NCBI RefSeq assembly: GCF_000482385.1
Contig: NZ_KI519397.1
Span: 1-64,000, forward strand
From: Nocardia sp. CNY236
Lineage (GTDB): Bacteria; Actinomycetota; Actinomycetes; Mycobacteriales; Mycobacteriaceae
Reading direction: 5' to 3'
DNA length: 64,000 nt
Below are positions 56,453 to 63,387 of this stretch, piece after piece. Every line of letters begins with the position of its first letter. Position 1 is the stretch's first letter. The notes under the pieces are model-generated. The model had not been told where the DNA came from and searched no databases. It saw only the letters and a list, made by a program, of their open reading frames with translations. The position numbers were made by a program, and so were the translations under genes.

Positions 56453-57687
56453 GCGCGTACACACCGGGGACCCTGGACCGCGACAAGCTCTTCGCCGCCC
56501 GACTACACGCAGTCAGGGTCCGGCCCTATCTGGCGAGCGCGCTGTTCGCCCTGTATGTCGTCGAATCGCGCCGAGTACCGACGATGGGTGTCGACCGGTA
56601 CTGGCGGTGCTACGTGTCGCCTGCGTTCGTGGACCGGACCCCGGTGGAGGACCTGGCCGGAGTATGGGTGCACGAAGTATCACATCTGCTGCGCGACCAT
56701 CACAGTCGCAGTGACCGATTCGCCCGGCGACACGGCCTGATCGACCCGGCGGAACGGTTGCGGATGAACATCGCCGCCGACTGCGAAATCAACGACGACA
56801 TATTCGGTGCCGGCTTGGCTCGGCCCGACGGGGCTGTCACACCCGAGTCGCTGGGGTTGCCCGACGGCGAGCTCATGGAGGATTATCTGCGCCAGTTCCG
56901 GCTTGGCCCGCATACACAGGACATAGCCTGGCTCGACTGCGGCAGCGGGGCCGACGGATCGCACCGCGAATGGGAGCTGGGACCCGACCACGCGAACGGA
57001 CTCAGCAAACAGGAACGCGACGCCGTCCGCTTCCGGGTGGCGCAAGGCATCATCGGCCGTCCTGGGGATACCCCCGAAGGGTGGAAGCGCTGGGCGGAAG
57101 AGGTATTCCACCCACCACAGCCATGGCGAAATCTACTGGGCGCCGCCATCCGCTCGGCGGTCTGCAGCGCCGGTGCGGGCGAGGACTACCGCTATGGCCG
57201 ACCGGCCCGGCGCTCGGCCGGGGTGCCCGGTGTGGTGCTGGCGAGTCTGCGGCGAACGCCACCAAGGGTCGCGGTGCTCATCGACACATCCGGTTCGGTC
57301 AGTGACACCGAACTGGGCAGCGCGCTGCTCGAAATGGCCGCTATCGTCCGTGCCGTAGGCGGCCGCCGCGACCTGGTCACCGTAGTGTCCTGTGACGCGG
57401 CAGCCAGAATCGTGCACCCACTGTGCCGCGCCGAGGGAATACCATTGCTCGGCGGTGGGGGAACGGACCTGCGTACGGGCATAACCAAGGCGCTGCGAAC
57501 CCAACCAGGTCCCGATGCCCTCGTCATCCTGACCGACGGCCAGACCCCCTGGCCCACCAGACGACCACCCTGCCGAACCGTGGTGGGACTGTTTCGTCGG
57601 CAGTGCACCACGTCATGGCGCGAATCCGATCCCGACTACACCCCGGACCCACCGCCCGCATGGGCCCGAGTAGTCGATATCGGGTAG
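56449..57687 (+). CDS. vWA-like protein with HEXXH motif (DUF2201 type)
   Basis: A 412-residue protein in two parts. The N-terminal region has WVHEVSHLLRDHHSRSDRF (HEVSH, a zinc-metallopeptidase-like HEXXH, near residue 75) and AADCEINDDIFGAGL, as in the DUF2201 putative metallopeptidase domain. The C-terminal part is a vWA-like domain with the MIDAS-type VLIDTSGSVSD, LGGGGTDLR and VILTDGQTPW. It is the partner of the MoxR ATPase. Substrate unknown. The ATG at 56449 overlaps the upstream stop. Confidence 0.87.
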   Translation: MSAYTPGTLDRDKLFAARLHAVRVRPYLASALFALYVVESRRVPTMGVDRYWRCYVSPAFVDRTPVEDLAGVWVHEVSHLLRDHHSRSDRFARRHGLIDPAERLRMNIAADCEINDDIFGAGLARPDGAVTPESLGLPDGELMEDYLRQFRLGPHTQDIAWLDCGSGADGSHREWELGPDHANGLSKQERDAVRFRVAQGIIGRPGDTPEGWKRWAEEVFHPPQPWRNLLGAAIRSAVCSAGAGEDYRYGRPARRSAGVPGVVLASLRRTPPRVAVLIDTSGSVSDTELGSALLEMAAIVRAVGGRRDLVTVVSCDAAARIVHPLCRAEGIPLLGGGGTDLRTGITKALRTQPGPDALVILTDGQTPWPTRRPPCRTVVGLFRRQCTTSWRESDPDYTPDPPPAWARVVDIG

Positions 57688-57689
57688 GT

Positions 57690-57990
57690 GTCCGCCGCTC
57701 GATGGCTGCAAGCAGCCCCACCGCGATCACAACGACGGCGATCATGGCCGCAGCGACCAGCCAGAAGGTTTGGCCGTAGTCGACAGGCGAGTCCACCGTT
57801 GCCGTGAGAACCAAGGCCGCGCCGTACGCGATTCCCAACGTCCGTCACGTGTCGCGACGATCGGCAGTGGCGGTCCGTCGGGCCGAGGATTTCGCGGTGC
57901 GGGAATCCCACTATCCCGGCTGGCCTCGACCCCAACACCGCGCCCGCCGTAGCCACTACCAGCGACGATCCCAACTCGGACCATGACCTG
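57690..57990 (-). pseudogene. MFS transporter 3' remnant
   Basis: On the minus strand one frame reads GIAYGAALVLTATVDSPVDY and FWLVAAAMIAVVVIAVGLLA then AIERRTPTRY, the last two helices and tail of an MFS exporter. A second frame just upstream gives SLVVATAGAVLG, another helix-like piece, so the region is frame-shifted. No start and too short for a transporter. It lies just outside the right direct repeat and convergent to the vWA gene. Confidence 0.55.
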
Positions 57991-58007
57991 GAAGTCCGGC
58001 TGCGGCG

Positions 58008-58544
58008 CTAGCCCTGATTCTCTAGGTTCGCAATCATCCTTCCCATCACATCCATCGTCGTGTCGAATTCATCGGCCCCGATCCCGGTGGAAGCGAGATT
58101 CCGAATCCGATCTACGGAGCTAGAGGCTTCGTTGTACACGTCGGATCCTGCAGGGGTCAGCGCGTAACGCTGGTCGGCGTGTTGCACTATCCACCCGCGG
58201 TTGCGCAGGTCGGAGACCACCGTCGCGGCATTTTCTCGATTGACCTCCCAGAATGGGCGCAGCGCGTCTACGAGTGCTGCATCGTCGATCGGTGCTGTCC
58301 GAACGACGTTCAGCGTCTGCCATTCCCTCCGGCTCAGCCCTGCCTTCGCGAGCAACCGGTCAAAGGTGGATTCGATGAGTTGATCGAGCCGCTTGAGCTG
58401 ATATCCGATCAACCTCCCGTCGTCGGGTGTAGTCGAGGCTGCCGGACCGAGCTGGTCTGCATCCTGACTTGCGCATGCCGCCACCGGAGCAATGGCCATC
58501 GCAATGTAAAGGAGGAGCGCGGGGATACGCATGAGCATGGACAT
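58008..58544 (-). CDS. MarR-like winged-helix protein with a lipoprotein-type N-terminus
   Basis: A 178-residue protein. Residues about 40-178 are a MarR-like domain: DGRLIGYQLKRLDQLIESTF, AGLSRREWQTLNVVRTAP, ATVVSDLRNRGWIVQHADQR (wing) and VMGRMIANLENQG. Ahead of it is a hydrophobic segment MRIPALLLYIAMAIAPVAAC ending in a lipobox-like VAAC. MarR proteins normally start directly at the DGRLIGY-type helix, and no start codon is found there. It may be an envelope-anchored protein, or the upstream part is a false extension. It is divergent from a second MarR gene. Confidence 0.7.
   Translation of the reverse strand: MSMLMRIPALLLYIAMAIAPVAACASQDADQLGPAASTTPDDGRLIGYQLKRLDQLIESTFDRLLAKAGLSRREWQTLNVVRTAPIDDAALVDALRPFWEVNRENAATVVSDLRNRGWIVQHADQRYALTPAGSDVYNEASSSVDRIRNLASTGIGADEFDTTMDVMGRMIANLENQG
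58013..58110. repeat. Right direct repeat (inside the MarR-like gene)
   Basis: This is the intact counterpart of the copy at 53319-53409, lying within the C-terminal codons of the MarR-like gene. The match is 67 bases with one mismatch plus a separate 20-base identical block. The two copies enclose the MoxR/vWA module and the MFS remnant. Confidence 0.92.
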
Positions 58545-58581
58545 CCACACCTATCTATGACTGATTACAATTACTTGTTGC

Positions 58582-58593
58582 ACTACATGTAGT
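58582..58593. promoter_or_regulatory. Palindromic operator between divergent MarR genes
   Basis: ACTACATGTAGT is a perfect 12-bp palindrome in an AT-rich 72-bp intergenic region, 24 bp before the second MarR start. Further TAGTTGTAGTCAA and GTAGTCAAGCTAC half-sites follow. This placement is typical of MarR autoregulation. Confidence 0.6.
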
Positions 58594-58616
58594 TGTAGTC
58601 AAGCTACCATTGTGAT

Positions 58617-59030
58617 ATGAGCGATGTCGAGTGCATCGAACGCGCAATGCTCGCGATTCGTCGCCGTCAGACCAAACGCACGCTGCAGGGTGGAGAGGAG
58701 ATCGTCGGTCAGGCTTTCGACGTCCTCGATGTCATCGAGTCGTCTACCGATACGACGGTCTCCATGGTGGCGACTGCACTTGCGGTGGACCAGCCGCGGG
58801 CAAGCAGGCTGGTCGCGACAGCTGTCGAGGCGAACCTGGTGCGGCGAGTTGCCGACCAGACGGATGGTCGCCGCTCGATACTGCTGTTGACCGATCAGGG
58901 TTATGACGTCGTCGCCGCGGCTCATCGCCACCGCCGGCAGGCATTCGAACGAGCCATGGATGGGTGGACCGATTCGGAGCGTATGGACTTTGCGCGACTG
59001 CTGACTCGTTTCGTCGACGCGATGCCGTGA
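58617..59030 (+). CDS. MarR-family transcriptional regulator
   Basis: A 137-residue MarR. The winged helix is VSMVATALAVDQPRASRLVA (recognition helix) and VRRVADQTDGRRSILLLTDQ (wing with the DGR motif), followed by a C-terminal dimerisation helix (RQAFERAMDGWTDSERMDFA). It is divergent from the MarR-like lipoprotein-type gene over a palindrome, so it probably controls both. The following 346 bp up to the hydrolase gene contain no supported gene or clear hairpin. Confidence 0.9.
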   Translation: MSDVECIERAMLAIRRRQTKRTLQGGEEIVGQAFDVLDVIESSTDTTVSMVATALAVDQPRASRLVATAVEANLVRRVADQTDGRRSILLLTDQGYDVVAAAHRHRRQAFERAMDGWTDSERMDFARLLTRFVDAMP

Positions 59031-59376
59031 GTTGACCGTCGGTGCGCATGGTCCGCGCGTTGTCGGTGCGGCATGGTCACCTGGTTCGGGTAGATCGTGC
59101 GCGCTCGAGCGAGGCAGTCCAGGTTCACACCCGAGGTCCGTCCGGCTGCAGCCTGCTTCCATTCCGCGGGCTCGGCTACGCCCCAAAAGCTCTCTGCAGC
59201 GGTACGAAGACAGTCAGCTGCTCGACCGCCACCGACCCCGCTGGGATGTCGGGATCTCGCATGAGCTGTCCGGCGAGGACGCCCGGCTCCGTCGTGATGC
59301 GGCGCCGAGTATTCGGCACGGGGACCGGCCGAGCATCAGGCGAGTGCCCGACCGGTTCGTCCCAGGGTGGAAGGTG

Positions 59377-60390
59377 TTATCGCAGGTTGTCGACGAAGGC
59401 GAGTAGGTCGTCGTTGAGCCGTTGCTTGTGGGTGTCGGTGAGGCCGTGGGGAGCGCCGGGGTAGACCACGAGCGTGGAGTCCTCGACGATTGCGTCGGCC
59501 TCGCGGGCGGAGTTGTCGATCGGCACGATCTGGTCGTCGTCGCCGTGGACGATCAGGGTGGGCACGTCGATCTTCTCGAGGTCGCTGGTGAGGTCGGTTT
59601 CGGAAAAGGCTTCGATGGAGTCGTAGGCGGCCTTGTGGCCGGACTGCATGCTCTGTAGCCAGAAGGTGTCCTTCATACCCTGGGAGACATTCGAGTCGGG
59701 GCGGTTGGCGCCGAAGAAGGGGCCTTCGGCGAGATCGCGGTAGAGCTGTGCGCGGTCGGCGTGGGACCCGGCGCGCAGGCCGTCGAACACCTCGATCGGC
59801 ACACCGTTGGGGTTGTCCGCCGTCTCGACCATCTGTGGTGTGACCGCGGAGATGAGCGCGACCTGGGCAACCCTGTCGGTGCCGTGTCGGCCCACATAGC
59901 GGGCTACCTCGCCACCGCCGGTGGAGAACCCGACCAGGGTCGCTTCCCGCAGATCCAGCTTCTCGACGACCGCGGCCAGGTCGTCGGCGTAGTGGTCCAT
60001 GTCGTTGCCGGTCCAGGTTTGGGAGGAACGGCCGTGCCCACGACGGTCGTGGGCGATGACCCGGTAGCCGTTGTCGGCCAAGTGCAGCATCTGCGCTTCC
60101 CAGGCGTCGGAGTTCAGGGGCCAGCCGTGGCTGAACAGCACCGGCCGCCCGGAGCGGGGACCCCAGTCCTTGTAGAAGATCTCTACGCCGTCGGTGGTCG
60201 TGACGTAGCCCTCGTTGAGTCGTTCGTTGTTCGCGGCCGTTGCGCTTGTCGGGGTGTCATCGGAGCCGGCCTCGTCGGTCGCGGTGCACCCGGCGACCAG
60301 GCCGATCGTGGCCACACCCGCCATGAGCGCGGTCCACACACCGCGGTGACTGCGACGGGCCGGGCGGGTGGAGTTGTCGTTGGTGTTCAT
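59377..60390 (-). CDS. Secreted alpha/beta hydrolase (non-heme chloroperoxidase-like)
   Basis: A 337-residue protein. The N-terminus RPARRSHRGVWTALMAGVAT with GLVAGC is a lipoprotein signal with possible Tat character. The hydrolase domain has VLFSHGWPLNSDAWEAQMLH, HDRRGHGRSS, the nucleophile elbow VGFSTGGGEVARY (Ser), the acid in VHGDDDQIVP and the His in PGAPHGLTDTH. It resembles cofactor-free haloperoxidases/esterases, here exported. It is divergent from a TetR gene with two matching operators and is probably repressed by it. Confidence 0.9.
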   Translation of the reverse strand: MNTNDNSTRPARRSHRGVWTALMAGVATIGLVAGCTATDEAGSDDTPTSATAANNERLNEGYVTTTDGVEIFYKDWGPRSGRPVLFSHGWPLNSDAWEAQMLHLADNGYRVIAHDRRGHGRSSQTWTGNDMDHYADDLAAVVEKLDLREATLVGFSTGGGEVARYVGRHGTDRVAQVALISAVTPQMVETADNPNGVPIEVFDGLRAGSHADRAQLYRDLAEGPFFGANRPDSNVSQGMKDTFWLQSMQSGHKAAYDSIEAFSETDLTSDLEKIDVPTLIVHGDDDQIVPIDNSAREADAIVEDSTLVVYPGAPHGLTDTHKQRLNDDLLAFVDNLR

Positions 60391-60468
60391 GCTGTTACGT
60401 CCTCATCTCATGACAGTGGTCCCAAGAGACCGGTAGCGATCGATCCTCGGTACCCCGGTCTCCTTTCG

Positions 60469-60520
60469 GAGAATTAACGTTCTCGTTTGTCCGGGAGTAC
60501 GTTAGAGAATGAATGTTCTC
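60469..60520. promoter_or_regulatory. Two 16-bp operators between the hydrolase and TetR genes
   Basis: GAGAATTAACGTTCTC (60469-60484) and GAGAATGAATGTTCTC (60505-60520) share the GAGAA-N6-TTCTC inverted repeat. They start 36 bp apart. They lie in the divergent region 80-120 bp from the hydrolase start and 65-120 bp from tetR, so TetR binding could silence both genes. Confidence 0.8.
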
Positions 60521-60587
60521 GGCGCTAGTTCTCCGGCAGGGATAGCGCTATGACTATCGCCACACGCCCGGGCAACAGGAGGGAACC

Positions 60588-61199
60588 ATGCCGACGACAA
60601 CCCGCAGCCGGTCCGCGTCGCAGTCGCAGACCGACGAGGAGATCCGCGAACACGTCTTGGCCACCGCCGGCCGGCTCTACTACAGCCAGGGCGTCCACGC
60701 CGTTTGCATGGGCGCCCTACGAACCGAGGCCGGCGTCTCCCTCAAACGCCTCTACCAGCTCTTTCCCTCCAAGGAGAACCTCGTAGAGGCCGTCTTGGAG
60801 CACCGACACCACACCTGGAACGAACTCGTCGAAGCCGCCATCGCCACTGGCGACACGCCACGCGACCGACTCCTCGCGATCTACGACATGCTGGTCCGCT
60901 GGACGGGCGAAGACGGCTTCCGTGGTTGTGTCTTCATCAACACCTTCGGCGAACTGGGCGGCACCGCACCCCGCATCGTCACCCTCATCCGCGAACACAA
61001 AGCCCAATTCCAAGCCCGCCTCGCCGAACTCGTCATCGAAACCGGCGCCCCCATCGAACTCGCCCACCAACTCGCCATACTCGCCGAAGGGGCGCAAACC
61101 ACCGCCGCCATCGCCGGGACCAACGACGCCGCCTGTCACGCCCGCACCGCCGCAGCAACCCTCATCGACACCGCTTTGACCGCAATCCCGGCACCATGA
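60588..61199 (+). CDS. TetR-family transcriptional regulator
   Basis: A 203-residue TetR. The HTH is LATAGRLYYSQGVHAVCMGA-LRTEAGVSLKRLYQLFPSKE at residues about 24-64. The C-terminal part (FRGCVFINTFGELGG and LAILAEGAQTTAAIAG) resembles the TetR_C_11/LmrA-YxaF group, which responds to small aromatic or lipophilic ligands. ATG 60588 follows GGAGGG. The inducer is unknown; the target is most likely the divergent hydrolase. Confidence 0.93.
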   Translation: MPTTTRSRSASQSQTDEEIREHVLATAGRLYYSQGVHAVCMGALRTEAGVSLKRLYQLFPSKENLVEAVLEHRHHTWNELVEAAIATGDTPRDRLLAIYDMLVRWTGEDGFRGCVFINTFGELGGTAPRIVTLIREHKAQFQARLAELVIETGAPIELAHQLAILAEGAQTTAAIAGTNDAACHARTAAATLIDTALTAIPAP

Positions 61200-61347
61200 A
61201 CCGCAACGCCACGTGATGCCGGTTCGCCGGACACTTCCCTCGACGGCGCTACCCCTGCTGCGGACCTCGGCGCAGCGGCTACCCGGCAGTGAGCACGTCG
61301 AAGGAACGGCCGCGGTTCCATCGTTGGGCGCAATACCTTCAATTCTA

Positions 61348-61376
61348 TTGACAGTGATTTCCGACACCGATAGCGT
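61348..61376 (+). promoter_or_regulatory. Promoter of the methyltransferase at 61411
   Basis: TTGACA (perfect -35) and TAGCGT (-10) are separated by 17 bp. The predicted transcript begins about 28 bp before the GTG at 61411, which supports that start over an upstream ATG at 61213. Confidence 0.6.
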
Positions 61377-61410
61377 CTCGCTGGTTCGGCCAGGAGTCGG
61401 AGGTGGACCT

Positions 61411-62028
61411 GTGCGGCATGCGGTAGACACTCTCATCGACCGGTTCTTTCGGCGTCCGAGTGGGACGATCGCGCGAGGATGGTGGCGCGATCCGGTGGCA
61501 CATCACCGGATCTTCGATGAGGTGCTGACCGCGCTGGACCCGGGACCCGATGATTACCTGCTGGAAATCGGTTGTGGTGGTGGAACATTCGTCGACCGCG
61601 CGCTGCGGTCGGGGTGCCGGGCAACGGCGGTCGATCACAGTGCGGACATGGTGGACCTGACGCGTACGCGCAACGCAGCTGCGATACAGGATGGGCGTTT
61701 GGAGGTGGTGCAAGCCTCCGCCGAGCACTTGCCGCTGGCGGATGGCCGGTACACCTGCGCGACGATGATGAACGCCTTCTTCTTCATGGACGGTCCGGCG
61801 GTGCTGACCCAGCTGCGGCGCGTGCTGGCTCCGGGCGGCCGGCTGGTCGTCCACACGGTGGCGCCGAATCCGCCTGCGACGGTCGCGCCGGGCGTACTGG
61901 TCCGGCGGATGCGCTGCTACGAGGAATCCGAGCTGGTGTCGATGCTGGCCGACGCCGGATTCGCCGAACCGCGGGTCGAAGCGCGAGGTCGCTCGGAGCA
62001 GCTGCTGACGGCGGTGGCGCCGGCATGA
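61411..62028 (+). CDS. SAM-dependent methyltransferase
   Basis: A 205-residue class I methyltransferase. Motif I is LLEIGCGGGTFVDRAL, then ATAVDHSADMVDLTR, LEVVQASAEHLPLADG and LRRVLAPGGRLVVHTV. It resembles UbiE/arsenite-type small-molecule methyltransferases. GTG 61411 is preceded by GGAGG at seven bases and by the promoter described. A longer frame to ATG 61213 passes through that promoter and is unlikely. No partner gene is evident. Confidence 0.82.
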   Translation: MRHAVDTLIDRFFRRPSGTIARGWWRDPVAHHRIFDEVLTALDPGPDDYLLEIGCGGGTFVDRALRSGCRATAVDHSADMVDLTRTRNAAAIQDGRLEVVQASAEHLPLADGRYTCATMMNAFFFMDGPAVLTQLRRVLAPGGRLVVHTVAPNPPATVAPGVLVRRMRCYEESELVSMLADAGFAEPRVEARGRSEQLLTAVAPA

Positions 62029-62703
62029 GCGAGTCGAAGTCCGGCGCTAGTCTCGATATAGGGATCCGATCCGACCGGCGTGGTATCCACGGTGAACGAC
62101 GCATATCCGTGAGCATGGACCGATTGCCCGGGTCGACGTGGGTGAGGCGCGAGATTCGTCGGTCGCCGACGTCCGTCCTATAGCTTTTGCTCGCCGACCC
62201 TCAAATGGTGATCCCGAAGACGCTGGTGGGACAGGTCGCGACCACGGTGGGGGTAGTGTTTCGACGCTGCTGTCGAAAGTTGCGAGCTGAGCTGGTTGCG
62301 GTGAGCCAGTTGGAGCAGCAATCGTTCTGTGAAGAGGGGTTGGAATCCTCTGATTCCAGAACCTCGAGTGGGTCGGCCAGGAGTTCGCGGCCGACCCAAC
62401 GGCGAACGTTGAACGCAGTCGCGCGGACGATCTGACGGGCGATCATGCCTTGGGTGCGTGATTCCACCGACTCGTTCATTCATGCCTCCGGAAATGCCTC
62501 CCTCGTAGCTGATTTCGGCTTGTCGGTCGCCGCAGTGCGGTGGTGGCTCACTAGCACAACGAAAGCGGTGCGAACCCCCAGGGTCCACAGCGCTTGTATC
62601 CCGTCGATTACGATGGATCAATATTGGCGGCAGGTCATCGACGATAAAACCGCAGGTCAGTAAGTGTCGTATCCATTTCCTACCCGCGCGAGGAGTCCTT
62701 GCC
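62029..62703. other. 675-bp region without a supported gene
   Basis: Open frames on both strands (for example a minus-strand 92-codon frame at 62201-62479) have no recognised domain. A small hairpin TGGAATC-CTCT-GATTCCA lies at 62341-62358. It may hold a decayed gene and the promoter of the WXG100 genes; I cannot assign more. Confidence 0.4.
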
Positions 62704-63045
62704 GTGACCGATCCCGCCGCCACCGCGGCATCATCCAGCACCACATTCGTCGTGGTGCCCGAGTACGTCTCCGACGCCGGTCGCTACGTGCAGCAGACCG
62801 CTCAGAACCTCGTCAGCGGGTTGCGTTCGGCATCAGCCGAAGTCGACGGACTGATGACGAGCTGGCGTGGCGTGGCGGCCGATGCCTACGCCGGGGCCTG
62901 GGACGAGACACACCGCGCCGCGCTGGAGGTGTTCGAGGCGTTGGCTGAAATGGCCGAACTGCTGGGCGTGGTGGTCAACCGTGCCGCGGCCGCGGACACC
63001 ACCGCCGCGGACGGTTTCGGCTCGTTGAGCCTGCCGCCGATCTGA
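62704..63045 (+). CDS. WXG100-family ESX protein
   Basis: A 113-residue helical-hairpin protein with the SWRGVAADAYAGAW turn, a clear W-x-G motif, flanked by helices (LVSGLRSASAEVDGLMTSWR and VFEALAEMAELLGVVVNRAA). This fits WXG100 proteins exported by type VII secretion as heterodimers. GTG start after GAGGAG. It is the first of three genes in tandem. Confidence 0.85.
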   Translation: MTDPAATAASSSTTFVVVPEYVSDAGRYVQQTAQNLVSGLRSASAEVDGLMTSWRGVAADAYAGAWDETHRAALEVFEALAEMAELLGVVVNRAAAADTTAADGFGSLSLPPI

Positions 63046-63075
63046 TACATTGACCACCCGAACCGGGGGGACACC

Positions 63076-63387
63076 ATGACCGAATTCCGCGTAGATCTCG
63101 AGCACCTGGACATCGTCACCGCCCGCATGGAGGGCTTGAATGGTTTTGTGGCGGAATCCCTGCGGGAAGTCGAGGAACGTATTGCCGCCGTGCAGGGCAA
63201 CTGGAGTGGTGAGGCCGCCGATGCGCACGCTACCGCACACGCCGAATGGACCGCTGCCGCCATCAAGATCCGCGAGGGCCTGACAAGAATGCGGGCTGCG
63301 GCCACCGCCGCACGCAAGGAATACGAGTCCGCCGCAGCGGCCAATGTTGCCATGCTCGGCCGCGGTGGCTCCGGGGCCGCCGAGTGA
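63076..63387 (+). CDS. WXG100-family ESX protein, second partner
   Basis: A 103-residue protein with the W-x-G turn in VQGNWSGEAADAHATAHAEW between two helices (VTARMEGLNGFVAESLREVE and AAIKIREGLTRMRAAATAAR). Together with the preceding gene it probably forms a secreted heterodimer. The stop overlaps the GTG of the next gene (GTGA), so all three are translated together. Confidence 0.88.
   Translation: MTEFRVDLEHLDIVTARMEGLNGFVAESLREVEERIAAVQGNWSGEAADAHATAHAEWTAAAIKIREGLTRMRAAATAARKEYESAAAANVAMLGRGGSGAAE

Noticed and set aside
61213..61410. 66-residue N-terminal extension of the methyltransferase at 61411
   Set aside because: It runs through a good promoter and lacks domain content; GTG 61411 has GGAGG at correct spacing.
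62201..62479. Possible transposase fragment on the minus strand
   Set aside because: The residues did not match a transposase motif I could name, and no terminal inverted repeats were found.
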